In this document: positions 44,525 to 56,755 of the stretch, piece by piece
Numbering within the stretch: position 1 is the stretch's first letter
Layout: each line of letters starts with the position of its first letter
DNA from: Linepithema humile
Taxonomy: Eukaryota > Arthropoda > Insecta > Hymenoptera > Formicidae
Assembly: GCF_040581485.1 (NCBI RefSeq)
Contig: NC_090133.1
Location: 12,028,001-12,092,000, forward strand
Direction: 5' to 3'
DNA length: 64,000 nt
Program-made: the position numbers and the translations under genes
The notes under the pieces: model-generated
Told to the model about the DNA's origin: nothing
The model's input: only the letters and a program-made list of their open reading frames with translations
Database searches by the model: none

Positions 44525-47500
44525 CGATTAGGACTGGCCATCTTTAAGGATACTCCAGACTAACGTGAACCACTCCGCCATGCCACAGGATCTTTTCCTA
44601 CAAACCATGGCGGAGGGTGGGTCCGAATTGGGGGTGGCCTCGGAGCCCTACTGGACGCCGAAAGACCACCCTCAATGGATGACGGACCCCACTGGAGAGG
44701 GGGTCGCCATACACTGGCGGTCCTCCGAGAACTCCCCCCCCGTGCTCCCTGTTTGGGGCCGGGATGGAGTACGTGGCGGTAGGGGGAATACGTTCTCTTT
44801 GGGTGCTACGCCCCACCGGGATGGAAACCCCCCTTTTTTAAGATCTTTCTGTCGGGGCTGGGGGACTGTATTCGTCGATGCTTCCCCCGGCCCCCCATAG
44901 TCGCGGAAAATTTCAACGCCTGGTCGGTGTTATGGAATTCTTCGCAAACCGAAAGGAAAGGGGGGGGGGAATGGGGGATTAGGCGGCGCTCGGCCTGTGT
45001 CTTTTTAACACAGGCTCGAGGAGCACCTGCGTGCGTACCCGAGGGGAGTCCATCGTGGATCTCACGTGGGCTTCTCCGTCGGCCGCGCGCAGGTTAACGG
45101 GATGGAGGGTGGAAGAAGACCTTGATTCGGGATCCGATCACCGCTACATCGTGACCCCCACCGGGACGCTCGGCCGTCGCTCGGCCGTCGCCGGCGTAGC
45201 ACCCAGAGGAAAGGATGGGTCTTCCGTAAGATGAGAACGTCCTGATGGCAGTCATTTTGGCGGAATCCTGGCCGATGCCATCCGGTCAGACGTAAACGTA
45301 GAACAGGAAGCCACGAGGATCGTTGACATGGTTGTGGACGCGTGTGACGCGTCCATGCCACAATCTAGATGGTCTCCCAAAAAGGTGATGCACTGGTGGA
45401 CCGAGGAGATCGCCGAGCTTAGGCGTCTCTCCTCGGCCGCCAGGTGCAGATTCTTGCGGAAACGCAGAAGCAGGGACCACGCCGAAACGACTGAAGCTCT
45501 GGAGGGGTTTCGTACCGCGCGAAACGCCCTCCGAGCCGCCATCGGGACAGCAAAGGCCAGGGCCTGAGAGGAGTTGATCTCCACCCTGGACCGGGATCCG
45601 TGGGGGCGGCTCTTCAAAATAGTTTTTAAGAAGTTGAGACCAAGGGCGCCCCCGATTGCGGAGAGGCTCAAGCCGGAACTTTTCGGGAACATAGTGGACA
45701 TACTGTTCCCAGTGGGGGGAACTATCATCCCTCCCCCCACGATAGGGGAGGTGTGGCCCGAGGAGCCGGCAGTCTCTGCAGAAGAGATGTCCGCAGTGCG
45801 GGCCAGGCTTGGCGGAGCAGCCAAGGTGCCTGGACCCGACGGAATTCCCGGCAGGACATGGGCCCTGGCGACGAGGGTGTTGGGCGACCGGCTAGGGCGG
45901 CTGTTTACCGCCTGCCTCAAGACCGGCGCCTTCCCCTCGCGGTGGAGGAGAATCAATCTGGTCCTCCTCCACAAAGATGGCAAGCCGCCGGAGCAACCCA
46001 CCGCATACCGGCCTATATGCCTGCTGGACGAGGCGGGAAAGCTCTATGAGCGAGTGATAATGGGGCGTCTCGTTCGGCACCTGTCTCGGGGGGGTCCCAC
46101 GTTAAGTGATACGACAGCACGGCTTCCGGGAGGGACGGTCTACCGTGGATGCAATACGCCACGTCCGCTTCTTCTTGGAAACCGTAGTGGAGGGGTGGGA
46201 GGTGGCACTTGCGGTATCGCTTGATATCGTGAACGCCTTCAACTCCCTCCCCTGGGACTGTCTAGGGGCAGCATTTCAACACTTTCAGCTGCCCCCGTAC
46301 CTTCGGGCAGTCCTGTGGGACTACCTTCGGGGCAGGACGTTTGCATATAGAGACGGGACAGACGAGGTATGCGAGAGGAGGATGTACCGCGGGGTTCCAC
46401 AGGGGTCTGTTTTGGGCCCGATGCTATAGAACCTCGGGTACGACGTAGTGCTCCGGGCGGCTCTTCCTCCGGGCTGTGACGTCATCTGTTACGCCGACAA
46501 CACATTAGTCATGGCCCTAGGGAAAGACTGGAGAGAAGCGGCTGTTGCAACCGCAGCCGTGGCTAGCGTAGTGCGCGCAATACGGGACCTACAGTTAGAG
46601 GTGGCTATTCAGAAGACGGAGGCCCTGTTCTTCTACAGGAAGGCAGCAGGGAGACTACCCTCGACATACATCAACGTCGGAGGATCCCGTATCCTTGTAA
46701 AGTCTAAGATAAAAATCTCTGGAAATATCTGGGCCTCACCCTGGATAGACTCTGGGAGTTCACACAGCATTTTGATGCTCTCGCTCCCAGAGTGGACAGG
46801 ATGGCAAACGCATTGTGTCGCCTCCTGCCCAATCTCGGCGGTCCAGGTGCCAAGGTGCGGCACCTATACACGAACACCGTCCGGTCGGTGTCCTTTTACG
46901 GGGCACCGATTTGGACAAATGACCTGATGGCCAATAAACGCGCTAGTGCCTTGGTTCAAAAGGCTGATAGGCGCATGGCCATCAGGGTCGCCCGCTGTTA
47001 CCGGACAGTTTTGTACGTGGCGTCCACGACCCTGGCGGGGATGCCCCCGTTTAATCTGGTCGCTGCTGTACGCGCCGAGGTTTATCGGTGCGCGGTTAAG
47101 ATCGGACGGAGCGGCATTTCCCCGGAAACCATCCCCAGGGAAGTGGAGAAGAAGAAGGTGAGGGCCCGGAGATGGGCGCTCAGAGTGGCAACACCGACTG
47201 GGCGAACACAATACTCCGGGTCTTCCAGGACTGCGGACCGTTGAGGCCATCCAGCCCTGCCTACAGGAGTAGGTAGGCAGGAGGGGAGGCGGAATATCGT
47301 TCCGTCTGGCGCAGGTTTTCACCGGACATGGATGTTTCGGTGACTATTTGTGCTGAATTGGTAAGGAGCGCACTACGCGGTGCCACCATTGCGCGGCTGA
47401 CTCGGGACTCGGCGCGGCACACACTTGAGAAGTGCCCAGCGTGGGCCGTAGAGCGTCGGGCCTTGGTCGAAATGGTGGGCAAAGACCTCTCTTTCCCTTC

Positions 47501-47537
47501 CCTGGTTAGGGAGATGTTGGAGGGAGAGAAGGTGTGA
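44525..47537 (+). pseudogene. R1 copy 1 ORF2 (endonuclease, reverse transcriptase)
   Basis: An AP-type endonuclease (about 44550-45170) with SEPYW and GSDHRYI motifs. The GDFNAW motif of copy 2 reads ENFNAW here (AAT at 44909-44911), so a catalytic Asp is lost. The RT (about 45570-46930) contains PGPDGIPGRTW, SLDIVNAFNSLPWDC and GVPQGSVLGP. The active-site YADD is YADN (AAC at 46499-46501). There is also a TAG replacing Trp near 46426-46428 and several frameshifts. A C-terminal Cys/His region follows to a TGA at 47535-47537. The enzyme would nick the target and prime cDNA; this copy cannot. Confidence 0.8.
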
Positions 47538-48235
47538 GAGGCAATCTCCTCCTTCTGTGAGATGGTAATGTCTCGGAAGGAGGCTGAGAGAAGGGGGGAG
47601 GGAGACACGACCTCTTCTCAGAGAAGGAAGAAGAGGGGTCAAGAAGGAGTCAGTCAAGGCCACGCCCTCCGCGTCCAGGCGCGAACAACGCGCCGCGACA
47701 GGGCCGGAGGGAGATGGGAGAACTTAGCGACCTTTCTCTCTTTCAGTGGCTGGCTCCGGGGGGGGGGGTGGTCCACTGGGACCCCCCTTCGGGGCAAGAG
47801 GTACACGGTTTCCTCGCTAGAGGGACCGTGAGGAGCCCAGCAACTCCTGTAGGGCCGAGTCTCAATCGCTGGTAGGAGACGGAGACTCTGATTCCAAACC
47901 CCCGGGTGCCTGGACCCGTTAGACGTGTTATTCACGGCACCAGGATAGAGGAGTAAACCTCGATAAAAAATCCGAGACCTAGCCAGTCTCGTATAGCGAG
48001 CACGCCGGTGCTCCGGCATGACGGCTGGTCCGCCATTGCACGAGGAGGGGCGTGGCGACTTACACCGTAACCCCAAGTATGGGACCGGGGCCGATGCTTC
48101 GCACGGGCCGCGAGGGTGAGAAACCTCTATAAAGAGATCCGAGCAGGATTGGCTCGTTAGTCTTGGTTGACAACCGTCCTAGTGGAAAGAAAATCACAAT
48201 AAAACACCCGGAGAAGACAACTTTGTTAACAAATT
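47538..48235 (+). repeat. R1 copy 1 3' UTR, including shared UTR domain 47836-48180
   Basis: Non-coding. The central part is the same ~345 bp domain found in the 5' UTR (37783-38120), followed by AACCGTCCTAGTGGAAAG and CCCGGAGAA shared with the 3' end of copy 2. No poly(A) tail is evident. Confidence 0.75.
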
Positions 48236-48279
48236 ATAAAGGATAAAATCTGCATGTCGGACCTAGGAAGAAACGTACT
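48236..48279. other. junction between R1 copies 1 and 2
   Basis: Short AT-richer stretch between the last bases similar to copy 2's 3' end and the copy 2 start motif CTCCTCGTCGTGCGCCACC. It may be residual target sequence. Confidence 0.4.
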
Positions 48280-49620
48280 CTCCTCGTCGTGCGCCACCTT
48301 GTCGTGGTGAGGGGGCTCACCGTGGGATGGCTCGCTGGAGTCGTTTCACGGTGTTAAGAGCGCACAGTTCCTTCTTCGAAGAAACAAGGGAACGGGGGTC
48401 CGGCGACCCTTATGGGACTCGTCCCGATTCGCCGGTAGGGGTTGGCGGCCCTGACTGCAATCGCCCGGATGCCTGGATCCGTTAGGAGTGTTTTTCACTC
48501 TACCGAGATAGAGGAGTAAACCTCGAGAAAAAATCCGAGGCCTGACCAACCTCGTTAGCACGACGGTGTTCCGGCATAACAGTCGGCCTCCCATGGCACG
48601 TGGAGGGGCGTGACGTCTCATACCGTAACCCCATGTCTGGGGCCGGGGGCCGGTGCTAGCTTTGCTAGGACGGGCTGCGAGGGTGGTAAAACCTCTATAA
48701 AAAGACCCGGGCTGGTCGAGCTCGTGAGCCATGGTAGGCCGCCGACCTAGGAGAAGGAACTCCGATAAAAAACCATAGGATTGGTGGGGGGGAGATGCGC
48801 TGCTCTCCTCCCCAGTTGTACCCGGACTCGGTGCATTCGGCCGGGGGTCGTCCCTCCCCGTGCTCGCGCGATCATCATTCACACACACAGACATTCATAC
48901 ACATATTCTTGATCCCCGTACTGTCTGGGCGCCTCTGCTGTCGCAAAGATGCCCGGAAGTCGGGGACCATGCATGCACTCGGCGGGGGGCTTCCGCGCAT
49001 TGTGGTGATGCGTGGGACGCCATTTCCCGCGTTGCATACACTCACACATTCACTCATCTAGCACACACATACACACACCATTTTCACACACTCATACACT
49101 ACTCACCTCATTCACGCCCGCCCGGGTGGGGACTTGTGGTCCGCCTTTGCGGGCCGGCATGTGGTGGTGAAGGGGCGGCGACTGCGTCGGGACGCGTTCC
49201 TCGGGGGAGTATTCTCGCATTCCGCCCGGGGGCGCGCTTTCGGGGCACGCCGTTGTTCTTGACCCGCCGCATGTTGGGCCTTATGCGGGCGGGTGGCGGA
49301 GCAGGTCTCCCCGCTGGCCGGTCGGTGGCGTGCGCCGAGCGGGCCAGTCGCTTTTTTGGGGGTCCGTGAAGCGTGCGCGCCGATTGATGCTGTGAGTCCG
49401 GGACAACAGCGCGGAAGTCTCAAGCCAAGGTAAAAGGCATCGTGCCGAGGGCTGAATGGCCGCAGAGACTATAAAAAAGTGCGGTTGCAAACGATCCCTG
49501 TGGGGCACCTGGCGCAACCCCAGTATTTTAGTCGCCTTATCCCGGCAAAGAGGCTCTGCCGGGATGGACTGATTGTTTCCTATCAAATTCGTCGGACTAA
49601 AATAGAGACAAAACAAAATA
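48280..49620 (+). repeat. R1 copy 2 5' UTR with shared UTR domain 48399-48740
   Basis: GC-rich leader with the ~345 bp shared domain, then CA-rich patches (48876-48905 and 49038-49115) and the GTGCGCCGAGCGGGCCAG block. ORFs across it are not conserved with copy 1 and are not annotated. Confidence 0.75.
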
Positions 49621-49649
49621 CAAAAACAAACACAAGGGACGGATTAAAC

Positions 49650-51804
49650 AATGACGAGCTATACAATCGGGTACTAAGTTGGCATTGCCCGAAATACAAG
49701 AAGGAAGGGGTACAGGAGCTGGACGGGACGTAGTCGCCGACAGAACTATCGTCGGTCGACTGCGGAGCGACATTAGGATGTCCAGGACTAGCGGAAATTC
49801 CTCTCCCGTTAGTACAAAAAAGAAGGCCAGGGGAGCGGTCTCCTCCTCGAGCGATTGCGAGGATGAAGACGCGCTCTTTGGAACCCCGAGGAGAAGAATA
49901 ACGGGACTACCCGGAGAGGGAGTAGGGATAACGCCCCCGAATGAAGGAGTGGCTGAAGACGGAGCCGAAAAAAGGCCGAAAAAAGCCAGAAGAAGGGGAG
50001 TGGCTACCCCGGAGAGGGACCTCCTCCTCCTGAGAAAACAGAAGAAGCTCCGGAAGGAAGTTGATGAACTCCGGATGGAAAACCAGAGGTTGAGGAAGGA
50101 GATGGAGGAACTGAGGGGGAGGATTCCACTCTCTCCTCCTATCCCTACCCCGGCTATCGGTCCGCCTCCCATCAACCCAGTGCTGGGCTCGATGAGGAGA
50201 GTGGCCGGGATGGGGGAGGAGAAGGGGTCACCCCGACCGCCCGCGCAGGACCGGACGGCGGGGCAACCCAGAAGGGGAACAGAAAACGTACCTCCCCCCC
50301 TACCACTGGGGGAGAGGAGATCTGGAGGATGTTGCCGAGACTGCTTAAAGAGCTAATACCGGCAATCTTTGCTAGGCTGGGATATGTCCCACCCCCGGTC
50401 CCACCTCACAACAGCAGGGAAGGAGTTCCCCCCCTCCCCGAAGAAGAGGAAGAAGAGGGGTGAGAAGGGGAAAAAGGCCATGGCCGTTCCCCCTCCCTCC
50501 ACCACCCCCTCTAAAGAAACCCCACGTCGGACTGGGGGAGGACCGGCTGCGGCCCCTGCGAAACCACCGGCCACACGGGAGGGGAGGCCCCCTCCGCAGC
50601 AGCAGCAGCGGAATATACCAACCTCCCTCGCCGCCAACCCCAGCTTTGCTGAGGTGGTGGAGAAGAGGAAAAGGACGAGAATGGCACAGGCGGCCAAGAT
50701 GAAGCCCACTGGAGGACCACAGGAGGGAAAGGACCCGGCCAAAACCGCCCCCTCGACGATCCAAAAGATCCGGAGACTCCCCAGCATGGCGGCGATTACC
50801 GTCACGTGCTCGCAGGGGGAATATACCCGGATCATGAGGGAGGCGAAAGGCAGGATTGACCTCAACGATCTTGGGATCGGACATGAAGCTTGGGAAAGCC
50901 AGGACGGGGGCCACCCGCCTGGAAATACCGAGCCCAAATAGTGAAAAGAAAGCCGATGCCCTGGCCGAGGCCCTAAATAAGGTTTTCCAAGGGAGGGAAA
51001 GCATAAGGGTGGTTAGGCCCTCTAAAACGGGGGAGTTGCGGTTACGCGACCTTGACGAATCATTGGACACGGTAGAAATCGCGGCTGCAGTAGCCGGGGT
51101 GGGCTGTTGCCCCCCCCAAACAGGTCAAGGTTGGACCCATCAGGCTCTCCGTGGGGGGAAATGGAATGGGCATAGCCTGCGTGCAGTGCTCCCTCAACGC
51201 GGCAATCAAAGTCGCGAGAGAGGGCCGCATCAAGGTAGGGTGGGCAATTGTGGGGGTCTCTTTGCTAAATGAGAAACCCTTACAGTGTTATAAATGCTTG
51301 GAGACAGGCCACGTGCGGGTTAAATGCACGAGCACGTCTGATAGGAATAATGCCTGCTACAGGTGCGGCTCGACGGGACATGTCGCGAGAGACTGTGAGG
51401 CCCCCGTGAGCTGCCCTGTATGTAGGGATAAGGGGCTCCCTCACATACATAGAGTGGGGGGCCCTGCTTGTAAGGCCCCCAAAAATAGGGGAAATATGGG
51501 AAGGGTTGCCACCGTGGGTGCGGCCTTGGCCCCCGCGCCCATCCCTAAGTCACCCAAGCCCATGGGGAAGAGGACGAAGAAGGAGGAGAAGACGGGCGCG
51601 GCCTTAACCCCCGCGTCCGCTCCGGTCTTTCCTATCACGATGGAGGTGGAAAAAGCGGGACAACCGGGCGTGGCCTTGACACCTACGCCCACTCCTACTC
51701 CCGATATGGAAGTGGAAGAGGCGGGATCATCGGGTGTAGCGTCGGCCCCGGTGTCCGACCCCGCAGACGAGATGGAAGAGGAGGGGTCAGCGAGCGCGGC
51801 TTGA
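49650..51804 (+). pseudogene. R1 copy 2 ORF1 (gag-like, three CCHC-type motifs)
   Basis: The frame from about 49679 to 50356 has a coiled coil (LRKEVDELRMENQRLRKEME). It continues after a stop in the same frame to 50941, then shifts frame twice (50856-51150 and 51151-51804). The last part holds CYKCLETGHVRVKC, CYRCGSTGHVARDC and CPVCRDKGLPHIHR zinc motifs. The tail has repeats of ~70-75 bp encoding EEAG..GVA.TP/AP and MEVE blocks (about 51590-51890, also present in copy 1), ending TGA at 51802-51804. RNA-binding coat protein of the element. Confidence 0.75.
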
Positions 51805-54436
51805 GACCCCGCGTCCGCCCCCGTATGTGCGGTTAAAGAGGAGGCGGGAATAACGGGCGTGACTTTAACAACTACGCCCGCCCGTAATACAGCCGCGAGG
51901 GCATTACGGGAGGATGATCCCTTCCCTGGCTCGAGGTGCTTGACCAGAGACCAGCAAGGAACTTTGTGCGGTGTGGTGATAAACACCGGAAATAAGGAGG
52001 CTGAGGTTGATCTCACGGGGGATTCTGAGTAGGACCATTCCCGCTTACCAGGATCCTCCAGGTGAACGCGAACCACTGCGCCATGGCCATGGACTTATTC
52101 CATCAGACCATGGCGGAGGGTGGGTTCAAATTGGGGGTGGTCTCGGAGCCTTACCGGATTCCGGAGGACCACCCCAATTGGTTTACGGACCCAACGAGGG
52201 AAAGGGCCGCCATTTTTTGGCGACCCCCCAAGGACTCTCGCCCGTGCTTCAAGTTTGGAGCCGGGCCTGGATTCGTGACGGTTGAGTGGGGGGAGTAGTG
52301 TATCCTAGGGTGTTACGCCCCACCTAGTTGGAAACTCCCTTTCTTCAAGACCTTCCTGTCGGAGCTGGGGGACTGCATACGCAAATGCCTCCCCCGGCCC
52401 ACTATAGTCGCGGGGGACTTCAATGCGTGGTCTAAGCTATGGGGTTTCTCGCGAACCGACGAGAAAGGAGGGCAGATGGTGGATTGGGCGGCGGCACTCG
52501 GCCTGTGCGTGTTAAACACAGGTTCGAGGAGCACTTGCGTGCGTACCCGGGGGGAGTTCATCGTGGATCTCACGTGGGTTTCTCCGTCGGCCACGCGCAG
52601 AATCACGGGTTGGTGGGTGAAAGACCTTGACTCGAGGTCCGATCACAGGTATATTGTGATCGAGGCCTCGACCACTCCCACCGGACAGCTCAGCCGTCGT
52701 CGGCGCACCCGTAAAGCATGGGTCCTCAGAAAGATGAATGAGGACATCCTGATGGCGGACATTCTGGTGGAATCCTGGCCGAGGCCATCCGGCCAGGCTG
52801 TGGACCGCGTGTGAGGCGTCCATGTCACGATCAAAATGGTCCCCCGGCAAGGCTATGCACTGGTGGACCGAGGAGATTGCCGAGCTTAGGCGTCTCTCCT
52901 CGGCCGCCAGCCGCACATTCCTGCGCGCGCGCAGAAGAAGGAAGGATCACACCAGAGTGGCGGAAGCTCTGGAAGGGTTTCACGTCGCGCGTAACGCCCT
53001 CCGAGCCGCCATCAGGAAGGAGAAGGCCAGGGCATGGGAGGAGTTAACCTCCACCCTGGACCGAGATCCGTGGGGGCGACCCTTTAAGTTGGTGTTCAGG
53101 AAGCTGAGACCAAGGGCGCCTCCCACTGCGGAGAGACTGAAGTCGGCAATCCTCGGGAATGTTATTTGTTGTATGTTACACGTTGTTTCCCGTGGGGGAG
53201 ATCAATATTCCTCCCCCTACGATCGGGGAGACGTGGCCCGAGGAACCGGCAGTCTCAGCAGAGGAGATGACCGCAGTGCAGGCTAGGCTTGGCGGTACGG
53301 CCAAGGCACCTGGATCCGACGGAATCCCCGGCAGGACATGGGCCCTGGCAGCGAAGGTGTTAAGTGACCGGATGGGGCGGCTTTTCACCGTGTGCCTTAG
53401 ATCCGGCACTTTCCCCTCGCGGTGGAGGAGGGCCAATCTGGTCCTCCTCCACAAGGATAGCAAACCGCCGGAGCAACCCTCCGCATACCGGCCTATATGC
53501 TTGCTGGACAAAGCGGGCAAGCTCTATGAGCACACGTAGGACGCCTCGCCCAGCATCTGTCTCGGGGTGGTCCCACTTTGAACGATGGGCAGTTCGGCTT
53601 TCGAGAGGGGCGCCGCACAGTGGATGCGATACGCCACGTGCGCTCCTTCTCGGAAGCCGCGCTGGAGGGGGGGGAGGTTGCAATGGCAGTGTCATTGGAC
53701 ATTGTTAACGCCTTCAACTCTTTCCCCTGGGACTGTCTGGGGGCAGCATTCGACCACTTTCAGCTGCCCCCGTACCTCCAGGCGGTCCTGTGGGACTACC
53801 TCCGGGGCAGGACCTTTGAGTACACGGATGGGACGGGCACGGTATGCATGAGGCGGATGTACCGCGGAGTTCCACAGGGGTCTGTTTTGGGCCCGGCACT
53901 GTGGAATCTTGGGTACGATGTGGTGCTTCGAGCGGCCCTTCCTCCGGACTGTGACGTCGTTTGCTACGCCGACGACACGTTAGTTATGGCTTGAGGGAAA
54001 AATTGGAGAAAGGCCGCGGCTGTGTCGACCGCAGCCGTGGCCAGCGTAGTGCGCGCAATACGGGGCCTCGGGTTACAGGTGGCTCCTCAGAAAACGGAGG
54101 CCCTGTTTTTCCGCAGGAAGACAGGAGGGAGACCACCCCCGACATACATAAACGTCGGAGGGTCCCGTATCCCTGTGGGGTCCAAGATGAAGTATCTTGG
54201 CCTCACCCTGGATGGACTCTGGGAGTTTACTCAGCATTTCGATGCTCTCGCTCCCAGAGTGGACAGGATGGCGAACGCGTTGTGTCGCCTCCTGCCCAAC
54301 CTCGGCGGTCCAAGTGCCAAAGTCAGGCACTTGTACACGAACACCGTCCGGTCGGTGTCACTTTATGGGGCACCGATTTGGGCGGGCGACCTGGTGGCCA
54401 ACAAACGCGCCACTGCCTTAGTTAAAAGGGCGGATA

Positions 54437-56040
54437 CAGTAGCGGCGGAAAGTATTTTGACAAGCACAATTTATAGAAAATAAATATTTATTTCTGAAAC
54501 GAAGTTATAACAAAGTTATAATATTTGTCCAAAAGCAACAATGCCTCTCAGTAGAAAAGAAAGAAAAAACAAATATCACATTTAAAAACGAAAACTGCGT
54601 TATTTTTTACATTTTTTAAACAAATGTAGAAAGAAAGTATTTTGACAAAACCATTATCTGTTGCAACTTCCAAACAAAACCTGTAATTAACCACCGAAAA
54701 TTAATTTGATTACATCAGAAGCCTTAATATTTAGTGGCAAAGCCCTTAGATTTGATCACAGCCGCACATCTTGCCGGCATAGAGTCAATAAGTTTGGTGA
54801 TCACAGTTAATGGTATTTCCTTCCATTCTTCTGCAAGACAGGCTATCAGATCTTGTTTTCTGGAGAATTTTTTTTTTCTAATCCGTCTATCTAACTCTTC
54901 CCATAGATGTTCTATCGGGTTTAGGTCGGGACTCTGACTTGGCCACTCTAGAACTTTAATCTTCTTAGACGTAAAGAACTCTTTTACATGTGCAGAGGTG
55001 TGTTTTGGATCGTTATCCTACTGGAAAATCTAGTTTCTGGCAAGGTTGCGCTTAGCATAAGGGAGCATGTGATTCTGCAGTATTTCGCAATAACGAAATC
55101 GGTCTATGATGTTCTTCACTTCGACTAACGGACCGACTTCTGAACGAGAGAAGCAGCCTCAAACCATGACATGGCCACCACCGTGCTTAACGGTCGGTAT
55201 CTGATACTTGGGGTCATCTCTTTTGTTCGGAGGTCGTCTAATATACCTTATTCCATCAGATGAGAACATATTAAATTTGCTTTCGTCGCTCCACAGCACA
55301 CGAGCCCACTCCTGACTAGTCCAATTTTTGTACTTTTGAGCAAATTTGAGACGCGCCTTTCTGTTCCTCGGATATGAATGGCTTTTTGGAAGAACGTCTG
55401 CCAAACAAATTCGCGTTGCGGAGGCATTGTTTTACAGTGGTTAAACTAATGTCAAGACTGTGATTCTCATTTAGATCTCTCTTAATGTCAGCTGCTGTCA
55501 GACGTGGATTAGCGACACTCATAGCGGCGGATAATCCTAGATACGTGGTCAGTAAGTTTTGGCGGTCGGTCCGACCTTTGTTTGTTGCTAACCGAGCCTG
55601 TGGACTGCTCTTTACGGTTCCAAACCGAGATTATTTGTCTGCTCAGATTAAAATCCCTCGCTACTTGAGCTTGAGATTTTCCATTTTTCAATGCTGTAAT
55701 AACAGCCGACTTTATGTCGTCGGAGTATTCCTTTTGTTTTGGCATAGCTCCTGAACATAAACAAAACATAAAGTAAACAAAAACCGTAAATAAAGTAACT
55801 TACGTGAGCCCCTGCGTGTCTCTTTTAGACAAAACCTTCTGTGTCAAAATACTTTTCGACTTACAGATTAAAGATAACAGCAGCACTTTCGAAACAAAAC
55901 ATCCACTCAATCAAGACTGATGTTGTCACCGCTGCAGACTGCAGAAGAGTGTTACTAACAACAACTTCTAATCAACAACGCGCCAGGTGTGCGCTTTATC
56001 TGCAAAAAACGCGTTGTCAAAATACTTTCCGCCGCTACTG
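54437..56040 (-). mobile_element. Tc1-like transposon
   Basis: It begins CAGTAGCGGCGGAAAGTATT and ends with the exact inverse. TA duplications are at 54435-54436 and 56041-56042; joining the flanks restores the R1 sequence of copy 1. Each end carries two copies of AAAGTATTTTGACA: outer at 54449 and inner at 54634 on the left, inner at 55842 and outer at 56015 (inverse) on the right. This is the IR/DR organisation of some Tc1 families. Length is 1604 bp. Confidence 0.95.
54724..55745 (-). pseudogene. Tc1-like DD34E transposase
   Basis: About 340 codons from the ATG at 55745 (MPKQKEYSDDIKSAVITAL) to TAA at 54726-54724, the usual length. The N-terminal paired helix-turn-helix includes DFNLSRQIISVWNRKE. 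The catalytic core has VLWSDESKFNMF (first Asp), a NDPKHTSAHVKEF motif (second Asp) and SPDLNPIEHLWEEL (Glu). Frame breaks occur near 55510, 55320-55400 and 55160, so the protein is split into three or more pieces. Native function is cut-and-paste transposition at TA. Confidence 0.85.
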
Positions 56041-56755
56041 TAAGCGCATGGCCATCAGAGTCGCCCGTTGCTCGGACGGTGTCGTACGTGGCGGCCACGA
56101 CCCTGGCGGGGGTGCTCCTGTTCAACCTTGTCGCTGCTTCGCCGAAGCGTATCGGTGCGCGAAAGAGGTCGAACGGAGCGGCATTTTCCCCGATAACATC
56201 TCCAGGGAAGTGACGAAGGAGAAGGCCAAGGCCCGGAGGTGGTCGCTCAGAAAGTGGAAACACCGACTGAGCGAACACAATACTCCGGGTTTACCTGGAT
56301 TAAGGACCGTCGAGGCCATCCAGCCCTGCCTACAGGAGTGGGTAGGTAGGTAGGAGGGGAGGAGGTATTTCCTTCAGGATGCCGCAGATTTTCACCGGGC
56401 ATGGATGCTTCGGTGACTACCTGTGCCGGATAGAGAAGGAGCGCACCACGCGGTGCCACCACTGCGCGGCCGCCTGGGATTCGGCGCAGCACAAACTCGA
56501 GGTATGCTCGGCGTGGGCTGGGGAGCGTCGGGTCCTAGTCGAAGTGGTTGACAAAGACCTCTCCCTCCCTTTCCTTGTTAGGGGAATGTTGGAAGGGGAA
56601 GGTGTCTGGGAGGCGGTCTCCTCCTTCTGTGAGACAGTATGTCTCGGAAGGAGGAGACCGAGAGGGAGAGGCAGAGCAAGAGGGGTCTACCTCCGCCCTA
56701 GGCGGAGGCCTAGGCCAGGAGGCGAGAAGGAGAGGCAGGGGGGATGGCTGGTCTA

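Larger units (their letters stand above)
37673..48235 (+). mobile_element. R1-clade non-LTR retrotransposon, copy 1
   Basis: GC-rich element starting CTCCTCGTTGTACGCCACC, the same start as copy 2 at 48280. Its 5' UTR is split by the Transib element at 38703-41922. ORF1 (gag with CCHC knuckles), ORF2 (AP-type endonuclease, RT) and a 3' UTR follow. Its 3' limit is not sharp; similarity to the 3' UTR of copy 2 fades after about 48215. Many stops and frameshifts and altered catalytic residues show it is dead. R1-clade elements insert by target-primed reverse transcription, often at specific sites. Confidence 0.85.
52040..56755 (+). pseudogene. R1 copy 2 ORF2 (endonuclease, RT, CCHC), split by Tc1
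   Basis: The endonuclease (about 52050-52660) has SEPYRIPEDHP, GDFNAW and RSDHRYIV, broken by TAG at 52296-52298. The RT (about 53000-54430) has PGRTWALAA, FGFREGRRTVDAI, SLDIVNAFNSFPWDC, GVPQGSVLGP and intact CYADDTLV (53962-53979), then a TGA at 53992-53994. At 54436 the frame is interrupted by the Tc1 element; sequence matching copy 1 resumes at 56043. The C-terminal zinc motif CHHCAAAWDSAQHKLEVC (C-x2-C-x8-H-x4-C), typical of R1-clade ORF2, lies near 56455-56510. Confidence 0.8.

Noticed and set aside
42048..47663. Long minus-strand ORFs opposite R1 ORF1 and ORF2
   Set aside because: Shadow frames caused by high GC content; the plus-strand frames carry all recognised motifs.
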